Shown: positions 1 to 5,924, numbered from the stretch's first letter. The stretch: DNA of 7,357 bases from Alphaproteobacteria bacterium (GCA_018895795.1 JAHINZ010000402.1:1-7357); one strand, 5' to 3'. The notes: a model not told the origin generated them from the sequence alone. Made by a program: numbers and translations.

Positions 1-372
1 AAGGGCGCGCGGAACGATCCGGTCGCCCGCCTGATGGTGGCGTCGATGCAGCGCATCCACGATGTCTGCGAGGCGATCGACGTCGGCCCGATCTCCAAGG
101 CCGAGCAGGAGCCGGTCAAGACCGCGATCCCGACCCTGTTCCTGGCCGCCGAGATCGACCCCGGCTGCCCGCCCGAACTGACCAAGGCCGCAGCCAAGGG
201 CTACGAGGGCTCGCAGGTGGTCATCGTCACCAACGCCACCCACGGCGTCAGCCGCGCCAGCCCGTGTACGCGCAAGATGATCCGCAGCTTCTTCCAGGAC
301 CCCACCAAGCCGGTGGACCGTAGCTGCCTGCCGGCGGCGGATACGCCGATGGTGTTTACGTACGCGGGATGA
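1..372 (+). CDS. TAP-like alpha/beta hydrolase, C-terminal fragment
   Basis: The reading frame is open from the first base of the window, so the start and the nucleophile region lie to the left; 123 residues are visible. The fragment has the layout of the C-terminal domain of tripeptidyl-aminopeptidase-like (TAP) alpha/beta hydrolases. A strand PTLFLAAEIDP carries the likely catalytic Asp (fragment residue 53), and ATHGVS carries the catalytic His (residue 81). The tail has the paired cysteines common in this family (SPCTR at 89, SCLP at 109), which may form a disulfide. Members are usually exported hydrolases or peptidases, but the signal peptide and the GxSxG serine are outside the window, so substrate and location cannot be judged. 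It converges on the crotonase gene, 31 bp away, and no terminator hairpin is visible in that gap. Confidence 0.85.
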   Translation, partial: KGARNDPVARLMVASMQRIHDVCEAIDVGPISKAEQEPVKTAIPTLFLAAEIDPGCPPELTKAAAKGYEGSQVVIVTNATHGVSRASPCTRKMIRSFFQDPTKPVDRSCLPAADTPMVFTYAG

Positions 373-403
373 CGATGTTGGGCGAGGCGGAGTATTTTAG
401 CCC

Positions 404-1264
404 CTACATCTTCTTCTTCAGCGGCAACAAATCCGGATAGACCGCGTCACGCTTCTGGGCCTTGGCCGTGAAGGCTTCGGCCATGTGCGGGCCGGAGAAC
501 ATGCCCGTCTGCCAGGTGGCGATGTAGTCCAGGCTGTCGGCGATCGAGTGGTCGCGGGCGTAGTTGATCATCACCTTGCTGCCGGCCACGGCGAGCGGCG
601 ACTTGCCGGCGATCTCGCGAGCGGTGGCCAGGGCGTGGGCGACGACCTCCTCGTGCGTATCGAGCACCTCGTTGACGAGGCCGATGTCACGGGCGCGCTG
701 GGCCGGCAGGCGGCGGCCGGTATAGGCCAGCTCGCGCACCCAGCCCTCGGGGATCAGCTTGCACAGGCGCGGGAAGGTGCCGACATCGGCGGTCATGCCG
801 ATATTGATTTCCTGGATGCAGAAGAAGGCGTCCGAGGTCGCGTAGCGGATGTCGCAGGCGCTGACGAAATCCACCGCCCCGCCGATACAGCCGCCCTGGA
901 TGGCGACGATCACCGGCATGCGGGCCCTGTCCAGGCAGGTGAAGGTGTCCTGCAGGTGGTGGACGTGATGGCGGAAGCTCTCGCCGGCCACGTGGCGGTC
1001 GCCGGTGCGCGCTTCGGTGACGCCCTCGCCGTCGGTGAACACCGACAGCTCCATGCCGGCCGAGAAATGCTTGCCGGTCGAGGTGATGACGATGCAACGA
1101 GCCAAGGCGTTGTCGTCAATATGTTTCACAATCGCGGGAAGCTCATTCCAGAAGGCCCGTGTCATGGTGTTCATGGCTTCGGGGCGCTTCAACTGGATAT
1201 GCGCGACGCCAGCCTCGATCTCGACCTTGAAACAGCTATAGTCCACCTGCTCTTGGATACTCAT
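404..1264 (-). CDS. Crotonase, probable delta3,5-delta2,4-dienoyl-CoA isomerase
   Basis: A 286-residue enoyl-CoA hydratase/isomerase superfamily protein. Oxyanion-hole segments are visible at HFSAGMEL (66-73) and GGCIGGAVD (124-132). The three acids that define dienoyl-CoA isomerase (rat ECH1 D176, E196, D204) all align without gaps: D132, E152 in QEINIG and D160 in TADVG. Family enzymes move a pair of double bonds in 3,5-dienoyl-CoA to give 2,4-dienoyl-CoA, during beta-oxidation of unsaturated fatty acids with odd-numbered double bonds. The residues fit that reaction better than plain hydratase, which uses two Glu. ATG at 1264 is preceded by a strong AAGGGAGG Shine-Dalgarno (1270-1277) at 5-nt spacing, which fixes the start. 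The gene stands alone, with no other beta-oxidation gene in the window. The KKKM C-terminus is unremarkable in a bacterium. The superfamily is certain; the specific reaction is inferred from the residues. Confidence 0.93.
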   Translation of the reverse strand: MSIQEQVDYSCFKVEIEAGVAHIQLKRPEAMNTMTRAFWNELPAIVKHIDDNALARCIVITSTGKHFSAGMELSVFTDGEGVTEARTGDRHVAGESFRHHVHHLQDTFTCLDRARMPVIVAIQGGCIGGAVDFVSACDIRYATSDAFFCIQEINIGMTADVGTFPRLCKLIPEGWVRELAYTGRRLPAQRARDIGLVNEVLDTHEEVVAHALATAREIAGKSPLAVAGSKVMINYARDHSIADSLDYIATWQTGMFSGPHMAEAFTAKAQKRDAVYPDLLPLKKKM

Positions 1265-1291
1265 GCCGGCCTCCCTTATCGTTGATCAGGG

Positions 1292-1320
1292 ACTATCACG
1301 CGGACGGGACGCGGCGCCAA
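1292..1320 (-). promoter_or_regulatory. Possible promoter of the crotonase gene
   Basis: On the minus strand TTGGCG (1315-1320) is followed after 17 nt by GATAGT (1292-1297). Each hexamer matches four of six positions of the housekeeping consensus. The predicted start near 1285 would leave a leader of about 20 nt that contains the Shine-Dalgarno at 1270-1277, so the geometry is sensible. This is a consensus match only. Confidence 0.35.
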
Positions 1321-1343
1321 CACTGCCTCTAGGGAAAACCCAG

Positions 1344-2132
1344 ATGAAGACCACACAGATTCCCGCCGCGCTCGCCATGGCCGGCCTGATCGCCGCCGGC
1401 GCCGCCGCCCCGGTTCCCGCCCTGGCCCAGTCCAAGGGCCTGGGCAGCCTGTTCTCGTGCGAGGGCTCGGGCAAGAAGCAGGAAGGCGGCGCCCTGATCG
1501 GCGCGGCCGCCGGCGCCTTCCTCGGCAGCAAGCTGGCCAAGAACGAAAAGACCCTGGGCGCCCTGGTCGGCGCGGCGGCGGGCGCGGCGGCGGGCTCCTA
1601 TATCGGCTGCCGCATGCAGTCGACCGACACCGCCCTGGCCCAGCAGGCCACCAAGAAGGCCCTGGAGACCGGCGTCGCCCAGACCTGGAACAACCCGCGC
1701 ACCGGCGCCTCGGGCCGCATCGACGTGGTGTCGTCCAGCTACGGCCCGCCGGTCGACAGCCGTAATCTGCGCTTCGCCTCGGGCGTGCAGAGCCTGCCCA
1801 GCTATGACGCCCTGGGCGGCCAATACGCCGCCGGCAAGACGGTCAACCTGCGCTCAAGCCCGTCGACCCGCGGCAAGGTGGTGGGCAAGCTGACCGCCGG
1901 CCAGACCTTTGACGGCCTGGGTTCGGCCCCGACCGGCGGCTGGATCCTGGTGGGCCAGAACGGCTATGCGGTCGGCTATGTCGCGCCCTCGCTGGTGCGG
2001 CCGATCCAGACGGCGGCGGCCTCGTGCCGGGTGATCGAGGCCTCGGTCTCGACCTCGGGCCAGCGTCCGGCGGCCGAGCGCTACAGCGCCTGCCGCGACA
2101 CGCGCGGCGAGTGGCAGCTGACCCAGGCCTGA
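1344..2132 (+). CDS. Exported glycine-zipper protein with an SH3 domain inside a surface-antigen-like domain
   Basis: A 262-residue envelope protein of unknown function. Residues 1-28 form a Sec signal peptide ending ALA before Gln29; no lipobox is present, so it is not an obvious lipoprotein. A glycine zipper (about 48-88, with GALIGAAAGAFLGS and GALVGAAAGAAAGS repeats) resembles the membrane-associated segment of the Rickettsia 17-kDa surface antigen family. The following TALAQQATKKALETG...WNNPRTGASG (97-124) and the C-terminal CRV...ACRDTRGEW (228-257) match the two halves of that family's soluble domain. Between them sits a bacterial SH3 domain (about 162-218: KTVNLRSSPSTRGKVVGKL to GYVAPSLV), typical of cell-wall or peptide-binding modules. 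Four cysteines (39, 89, 228, 250) could pair in the periplasm. ATG at 1344 is chosen because AGGGAA (1331-1336) lies 7 nt upstream and it starts exactly at the signal peptide. An in-frame ATG at 1263 would overlap the divergent crotonase start and bury the signal peptide. Confidence 0.9.
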   Translation: MKTTQIPAALAMAGLIAAGAAAPVPALAQSKGLGSLFSCEGSGKKQEGGALIGAAAGAFLGSKLAKNEKTLGALVGAAAGAAAGSYIGCRMQSTDTALAQQATKKALETGVAQTWNNPRTGASGRIDVVSSSYGPPVDSRNLRFASGVQSLPSYDALGGQYAAGKTVNLRSSPSTRGKVVGKLTAGQTFDGLGSAPTGGWILVGQNGYAVGYVAPSLVRPIQTAAASCRVIEASVSTSGQRPAAERYSACRDTRGEWQLTQA

Positions 2133-2138
2133 TCCCCC

Positions 2139-2183
2139 ACGCCGCCTTCGCCCGGACGATCGTCCTTCAGGCGGAGGCGGCGT
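2139..2183. repeat. Nested inverted repeat, possible terminator
   Basis: ACGCCGCCT (2139-2147) pairs perfectly with AGGCGGCGT (2175-2183), and the enclosed sequence holds the 12-bp palindrome GGACGATCGTCC (2154-2165). It begins 6 bp after the stop of the glycine-zipper/SH3 gene, where a terminator would be expected. No T-tract follows, so it is not a standard intrinsic terminator. It could slow polymerase, protect an mRNA end or bind a regulator. Confidence 0.35.
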
Positions 2184-2239
2184 TGGACGCGGCCGTCGCG
2201 CGGCCCTATCCTGGGTTCGGTCGCAACAGGAGCTAGCCG

Positions 2240-3145
2240 ATGGACGCGGCCGTTTTCAGAGAACCCCGCAGGCGCATGATCGCCATCGACAGCCCCGCCG
2301 GGGCCGGCGAGATGGCGGCGCTGGAGTTCGGACCCCAGGACCGCGCCATCGACGTGGTCTTCGTCCATGCCAACGGCTTCAACGCCCAGACCTATAGCGC
2401 CCTGCTGGCTCCTCTGGCCGCCGGCCTGCGGGTGCTGGCCATCGATCAGCGCGGCCATGGCGCGACCCGCCTGGCGGCCGAGCCCGAGGGGCGGCGGTCC
2501 TGGCTGGACCTGCGCGACGACCTGGTGGCCCTGCTCAAGGCTCTGGACGGCCCGCCCGTGGTGCTGGCCGGTCATTCGATGGGGGGCACGGTCAGTCTGC
2601 TGGCCGCGGCCGTCGCGCCCGACAAGGTGCGTGGCTTGGTGCTGTTTGATCCGGTGATCATGCCGCGACTGGCGGCGCTGTACGCCCTGGCGCCGTGGAC
2701 CTCGGGCGCGCTGTGGAAGAAGATGCCGATCGCCCTGGCCGCCGCGCGCCGCCGGGCGGTGTTCGACGATCGCGAGGCGGTGGTCGCGGCCTATACCGGG
2801 CGTGGGGCCTTCAAGACCTGGCCCGAGACCATGCTGGCCGACTATGTCGACGGCGGCTTTGTCGATCGTGACGACGGCAAGGTGGAACTGGCCTGCGCGC
2901 CGGCCTGGGAGTCTTCGAACTACTCCGCCCAGGGTCATGATCCGTGGCGGGCGATCCGGGGCGTGACCGCTCCGGTTCGCATTCTCAAGGCCGAGCGCGG
3001 CTCGACCTGCCGGGCGGGCGACAGCTTTGTGCGGCGCGGCCGCGACGTCGCGATCGAGACGGTGGCCGGAACCAGTCACTTCCTGCCGATGGAGCGCCCC
3101 GACCTGGCGCGCGACGCGATCTTCGCGATGGCGACGGCGGGTTAA
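2240..3145 (+). CDS. Alpha/beta hydrolase, substrate unknown
   Basis: A 301-residue cytoplasmic-type alpha/beta hydrolase with no signal peptide. Visible in order: oxyanion-loop motif HANGF (43-47), the IDQRGHGAT strand-turn typical of the fold (68-76), nucleophile elbow GHSMGG with Ser113, a cap region (about 140-235) rich in Ala and Trp, and the catalytic His280 in GTSHFLPMERPD. The usual acid site after strand 7 reads KAERGS, placing Glu252 where most relatives have Asp; Asp137 in LFDPVI after strand 6 is an alternative. Sequence alone does not separate esterase, lipase, haloperoxidase-like or C-C hydrolase activity. ATG at 2240 has AGGAG (2228-2232) 7 nt upstream, better support than the internal Met13. 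The gene follows the SH3-protein gene after 107 bp and its stop codon overlaps that of the convergent thioesterase gene. Confidence 0.92.
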   Translation: MDAAVFREPRRRMIAIDSPAGAGEMAALEFGPQDRAIDVVFVHANGFNAQTYSALLAPLAAGLRVLAIDQRGHGATRLAAEPEGRRSWLDLRDDLVALLKALDGPPVVLAGHSMGGTVSLLAAAVAPDKVRGLVLFDPVIMPRLAALYALAPWTSGALWKKMPIALAAARRRAVFDDREAVVAAYTGRGAFKTWPETMLADYVDGGFVDRDDGKVELACAPAWESSNYSAQGHDPWRAIRGVTAPVRILKAERGSTCRAGDSFVRRGRDVAIETVAGTSHFLPMERPDLARDAIFAMATAG

Positions 3146-4089
3146 AGCGCCAACCCGTCAACCACGAAGGCCTGCAGCGCCGTCTGGGCCGCCGGGGTGA
3201 TCGGCACGACCTTGCGGGCGTCCAGATCGAAGGTGACGGCGACGGCTTCGGACGTCGCCCAGGGCAGGCCCGTCGTGGGTTCCAGCATCCAGTGGACCAT
3301 CCGCATGGTGCGCGGGTCCGAGCCGATCAGGCCCGAGCGCAGCTCGACGCGATCGCCGGGCCGGGGCCAGAACAGATAGGCCAGCCGGTATTCCAGCACC
3401 GCGCCGCCGAACCGGGTCGGCGGATGCTCGGCATGGGCGACGATCAGGTCGCGGAACGGGCTGATGAAGGCGCCGATGCCGTCCGAGACCCGACCGATGA
3501 ACTGCTCGGCCCGCATCCGACTGAACACATCGCACTCGTGCGGCGACAGGGCGCCCAGGCCGATGCGCTGCAAACCCAGGGCGTTGGCCCGCTCCAGGCC
3601 GGCGGTGGGGGTGAAGGGGCTCAGGTCGATGCTGCGGGCGCGGGCCAGTTCGGGGACCTGAACCTTCAGGGCCTCGGCGCGGTCGCGGGTGATCTGCGGC
3701 CACGGAAACACCTCGCCCTCGCGCGGCGTGGCGTGGACGACGGTGGTCTGGAAGGTGGCGGCCAGCTCGCCCGTCGCCGAATGGACCAGCAGCTGCAGCA
3801 GCCGCGCCTCGGTGTCGCTGATCTCGATCACCCCGCCCAGCATGTGCAGGGTCGCGCCGGCATGGGCCTCGCGCAGGAAGCGGACGTGGTGCTCCTTCAC
3901 CAGCAGGGTGGCGTTGGCGTAGGGCGTGAAGGCGTGCGGCAGGCCCAGCTCGGCCGCCAGACCCGCCAGGCCCTCCATGGCGCGGGTGACGTAGAAGCGC
4001 ACGTTCATGTGCCCCATCTCGTCGCAGTCCCAGGTGTTGACGCCCCCACGCCAGGTCTCGACGCCGGGAAGGGGCTCTGCGGTCGTCAT
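3142..4089 (-). CDS. Double-hotdog thioesterase, probably acyl-CoA or acyl-ACP
   Basis: A 315-residue protein made of two hotdog domains in tandem. The first (about 10-130) opens with VNTWDCDEMGHMNVRFY, the classic 4HBT-type motif with candidate catalytic acids Asp21 and Asp23 and the GHMN turn at 26-29. The second (about 178-300) opens with a degenerate version, ECDVFSRMRAEQF (185-197), and ends with VAVTFDLDARKVVPI, a typical last strand. Family enzymes hydrolyse acyl-CoA or acyl-ACP thioesters; a single chain with two folds replaces the usual homodimer. The chain-length preference cannot be read from sequence. ATG at 4089 is chosen over an in-frame start at 4251 because the extra 54 codons would run through a promoter-like sequence and a palindromic repeat and show no homology-like pattern. 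The Shine-Dalgarno is weak (CCGGA, about 11 nt upstream). It lies downstream of zur on the same strand, 216 bp away. Confidence 0.88.
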   Translation of the reverse strand: MTTAEPLPGVETWRGGVNTWDCDEMGHMNVRFYVTRAMEGLAGLAAELGLPHAFTPYANATLLVKEHHVRFLREAHAGATLHMLGGVIEISDTEARLLQLLVHSATGELAATFQTTVVHATPREGEVFPWPQITRDRAEALKVQVPELARARSIDLSPFTPTAGLERANALGLQRIGLGALSPHECDVFSRMRAEQFIGRVSDGIGAFISPFRDLIVAHAEHPPTRFGGAVLEYRLAYLFWPRPGDRVELRSGLIGSDPRTMRMVHWMLEPTTGLPWATSEAVAVTFDLDARKVVPITPAAQTALQAFVVDGLAL

Positions 4090-4123
4090 GGCGGCGGGTT
4101 CCGGAGTTTGAACAGGTGTTTGA

Positions 4124-4153
4124 GTCTTAGCGGGGTTTGCGCGGACTAGGCAA
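4124..4153 (-). promoter_or_regulatory. Probable housekeeping-type promoter of the thioesterase gene
   Basis: On the minus strand GCTAAGAC (4124-4131) matches the Caulobacter housekeeping -10 element GCTANAWC at six of its seven fixed positions. TTGCCT (4148-4153) sits 18 nt before its TAAGAC core as a -35. Transcription would begin near 4117, about 28 nt before the chosen ATG at 4089. This also argues against translation starting further upstream. Confidence 0.45.
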
Positions 4154-4177
4154 ACGACGCCAACCAAACTCCGCTCT

Positions 4178-4293
4178 CCCCGGCGAACGCCGGGGCCCAG
4201 ATTCAGCCTGAGCGTTTTGGGGTGATGCGCGTTAGGCCAGCGCCAAGACAACGAAGGCTTGGGGGTTCGATCTGGGTCCCGGCTTTCGCCGGG
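4178..4293. repeat. REP/BIME-like element A: inverted pair of GC-rich hairpin units
   Basis: The left unit (4178-4202) is a perfect 8-bp palindrome, CCCCGGCG-aa-CGCCGGGG, followed by CCCAGAT. The right unit (4270-4293) reads ATCTGGG, one base, then CCCGGC-tttc-GCCGGG. It is the left unit in reverse complement with a few substitutions. The pair brackets about 67 bp of ordinary sequence, giving a bipartite element in the gap between zur and the thioesterase promoter. No open reading frame in it looks real. The layout is that of bacterial interspersed REP pairs, which are mobilised in trans and can act as terminators or mRNA stabilisers. Confidence 0.7.
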
Positions 4294-4305
4294 AAGATCG
4301 GAAAA

Positions 4306-4788
4306 TCAAGATCGGCAGTCCGCGCACAGGCCGTGCGCCTCGATGGTCACGGCCGTGAGGGCGTAGCCCGCCGCCGCGCCGGCCGCGATGATCTCGGCGC
4401 TGGCCTTGGGCTCGATCTCGCGGGTGACGCCGCAGCAGTCGCAGATCAGGAAGGCGGCGGCGTGGCCGTCGGCCTCCTTGCGGCAGGCCACATAGGCGTT
4501 GAGGCTTTCGATGCGGTGGGCGAAGCCCTGCTTTTCGAGGAAATCGAGGGCGCGATAGATGGTCGGCGGCTTGGCGGGCGGACCCTCGACGGCGAAGGTC
4601 GAGATCAGGTCATAGGCCTTCACCGGCTGGCCCGCCTGCAACAGCAGTTCCAGAACCCGGCGCCGGGGCGTGGTCAGGCGTTGTTGCGCCTGCGCGCAGC
4701 GCACCTCGGCCGCGGCCAGTTCGGTCGCCAGGGCGGAACCGGCGACGCCGTGGTGGTCGTGATCATGATCGCAAGCGGCATGGGCCAT
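4306..4788 (-). CDS. zur: Zinc uptake regulator Zur, Fur family
   Basis: A 160-residue Fur-family repressor that, in the family, binds DNA when zinc is plentiful and shuts off zinc uptake genes. The winged helix spans about 36-95 (RLTTPRRRVLELL, then KPPTIYRALDFLEKQGF). The zinc ligands of E. coli Zur are all here: regulatory-site H91, C102, H109 and E124 (E. coli H77, C88, H96, E111) and structural-site C116, C119, C155 and C158. The IEAHGLCADC signature (149-158) separates Zur from Fur, Mur and PerR. The N-terminus carries a His/Asp-rich stretch, CDHDHDHHG (6-14), that may add metal binding. ATG at 4788 is chosen because the family-like sequence begins there; an in-frame ATG at 4851 lies in a REP-like fragment. 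No Shine-Dalgarno precedes 4788, so the mRNA could be leaderless. No zinc transporter gene is in the window. Confidence 0.93.
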   Translation of the reverse strand: MAHAACDHDHDHHGVAGSALATELAAAEVRCAQAQQRLTTPRRRVLELLLQAGQPVKAYDLISTFAVEGPPAKPPTIYRALDFLEKQGFAHRIESLNAYVACRKEADGHAAAFLICDCCGVTREIEPKASAEIIAAGAAAGYALTAVTIEAHGLCADCRS

Positions 4789-4794
4789 GACCAA

Positions 4795-4823
4795 GAGGTA
4801 GAGGCGCGGAGCCTCATGCGCAA
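4795..4823 (-). promoter_or_regulatory. Tentative zur promoter, possibly giving a leaderless mRNA
   Basis: On the minus strand TTGCGC (4818-4823) is followed after 17 nt by TACCTC (4795-4800), which fits five of six positions of the TANAWC core used in Caulobacter. Only 6 nt separate it from the ATG at 4788, so transcription would begin at or next to the start codon. The -35 match is poor. No AT-rich Zur-type operator palindrome is visible here. Confidence 0.25.
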
Positions 4824-4892
4824 CTGTTCGGCCTACCCCTTCACCGTTCATCCCCGCGAAAGCGGCAGGGCGATCGCCTATGGATTGGACGC

Positions 4893-5053
4893 AAAATTCC
4901 TTCGCCTTCCTGGGCCTTGTGCCCAGGACCCATGGCGCCGCTGAGGCGCGTTTGGGTCTTTGTTCTGGGCTATTCAGCCGCGAATAGCGCCGAAATCACC
5001 ACCTGCCTCAAGCCTGGGTCCTGGGCACAAGGCCCAGGAAGGCAAGATTTTTA
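4893..5053. repeat. REP/BIME-like element B with a perfect 29-bp inverted repeat
   Basis: Bases 4904-4932 and 5015-5043 are exact reverse complements over 29 bp, and the similarity continues outward with small indels into A/T-rich ends (AAAATTCC on the left, ATTTTT on the right). Each arm is itself a hairpin: CCTGGGC-cttgt-GCCCAGG at 4909-4927 and its mirror at 5020-5038. Between the arms is a third hairpin, GCTATTC/GAATAGC (4969-4975 with 4982-4988). The element fills most of the 346-bp gap between zur and the phosphatase gene, which holds no credible gene. Related short fragments nearby include TCATCCCCGCGAAAGCGG at 4849-4866, resembling half of element A. The element has MITE/BIME architecture; no target-site duplication is evident. 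Confidence 0.8.
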
Positions 5054-5134
5054 AAGCCCCACCCAGCTTGAACTCGCCGATCTCCCATCTGCGATAGCCC
5101 GGACCTTCGCGGAGATGAACGGATTTGGGATCGC

Positions 5135-5923
5135 TCAGAGCAGAGGCTGAGCCACCAGGGCGGCTTCCGCCTCGCATCGGGTCTTGTCCGGCGCGGGGCC
5201 GGCCTTGCGGGCGGCGGCGATCTCCTTGCGGATGCCGGCCAGGTCCGACTGGAACAGCGGGGTCCCGCTGACGGCCGCCATCAGGGCCGAGGCGTTCAGC
5301 TGTCCGGCCGAGACCGAACTGGCATTGTGCACCCCGCAGACCAGACGGCTTTCGCCGAAGGCCCGGGCGCGGGCCAGGATCGCGGTGGCGTGCTCGGGAT
5401 CGGCCTGGGCCAGGGCCAGGCCGATCGCATAGCCCCAGGTGGAATGGCCAGAAGGATAGTCCGGGCTCTTGGCCAGGCCGTCGGACTTGTCGACGCAGAT
5501 CGGACCTTCATCGACCAGATAGGGCCGTGGTCGCTTGTAGAAGTCCTTGGGGCCATTCACGGCCGCGCCGATGTCGAACCGCAGGCGCAGCAGCAGCCCG
5601 GCCATGCGCGGCGTTGTCGTCAGCGACGGGGTAAAGCCCAGGGCGCAATCGAAATCGGCGAGGATCGCCTTCTCGTCGACGTCCTTCTGGGCCAGGGCCC
5701 AGCGCGGGGTGTCCTTGAGGGCGCGGGTCGCCAGGAAGATCTTGCGATCGGCTTCCGCCTGGGGCGAGCCGGCCGGCGGGGCCGGCGGCAGGACCTTCAG
5801 CGCATCATAGGTTCCCGGGGCCAGATAGCCGGCCGGCGCCGTGGACACGGGCTGTCCCGGGGCGGCGACGCTCGAGCCCGCCAGGGCCAGGACGCTGACG
5901 ACGATCAAAGAGGTGGCGCGCAT
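5135..5923 (-). CDS. Exported class A acid phosphatase (PAP2 superfamily) with an altered active-site motif
   Basis: A 262-residue periplasmic phosphatase related to PhoN/PhoC. Residues 1-20 form a signal peptide (MRATSLIVVSVLALAGSSVA). The three-part PAP2 signature is present: K126-x6-R133P134 (KDFYKRPRP), P157SGH160, and S192R193-x5-H199, where H199 is the expected phosphoryl-accepting His. The signature normally ends H-x3-D, with the Asp supporting that His; here the fourth residue after H199 is Ser203 (HNASSV). Four cysteines (93, 143, 196, 250) could form disulfides after export. Family members hydrolyse phosphomonoesters broadly; the substrate is unknown here. ATG at 5923 is chosen because it starts the signal peptide and has GGGGGA 7 nt upstream; an in-frame TTG at 5968 would add 15 residues encoded by the terminator hairpin. 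It follows the DHS-like gene after 61 bp on the same strand. Confidence 0.9.
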   Translation of the reverse strand: MRATSLIVVSVLALAGSSVAAPGQPVSTAPAGYLAPGTYDALKVLPPAPPAGSPQAEADRKIFLATRALKDTPRWALAQKDVDEKAILADFDCALGFTPSLTTTPRMAGLLLRLRFDIGAAVNGPKDFYKRPRPYLVDEGPICVDKSDGLAKSPDYPSGHSTWGYAIGLALAQADPEHATAILARARAFGESRLVCGVHNASSVSAGQLNASALMAAVSGTPLFQSDLAGIRKEIAAARKAGPAPDKTRCEAEAALVAQPLL

Positions 5924-5924
5924 G

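Noticed and set aside
1263..1343. In-frame ATG at 1263 as the start of the glycine-zipper/SH3 protein
   Set aside because: It overlaps the start codon of the divergent crotonase, lies across the likely minus-strand promoter, and would bury the signal peptide that begins at 1344, where a Shine-Dalgarno is well placed.
2183..2212. TTGGAC with TATCCT 18 nt later as a promoter for the hydrolase at 2240
   Set aside because: Both boxes are weak, the -10 does not resemble GCTANAWC, and the sequence overlaps an arm of the inverted repeat.
2081..3079. Long minus-strand open frame opposite the alpha/beta hydrolase
   Set aside because: It has no recognisable motif, is rich in Arg/Gly/His/Gln as GC-rich antisense frames are, and the opposite strand carries a complete catalytic triad.
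2944..4149. Long plus-strand open frame (about 400 codons)
   Set aside because: It is the antisense shadow of the thioesterase gene. High GC leaves stop codons rare, and the protein is a low-complexity Gly/Ala/Arg/Gln string with no domain.
4789..4851. Longer zur N-terminus starting at 4851
   Set aside because: The extra 21 residues come from a REP-like fragment, and the Fur/Zur-like sequence begins at the Met at 4788.
4869..4878. 10-bp palindrome GGCGATCGCC as a Zur operator
   Set aside because: Known Zur operators are longer and centred on AT-rich sequence; this short GC-rich palindrome is expected by chance in such DNA.
4974..5177. Small minus-strand open frame downstream of the phosphatase
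   Set aside because: It overlaps the phosphatase 3' end in another frame and continues into an arm of repeat element B; no plausible start or motif.
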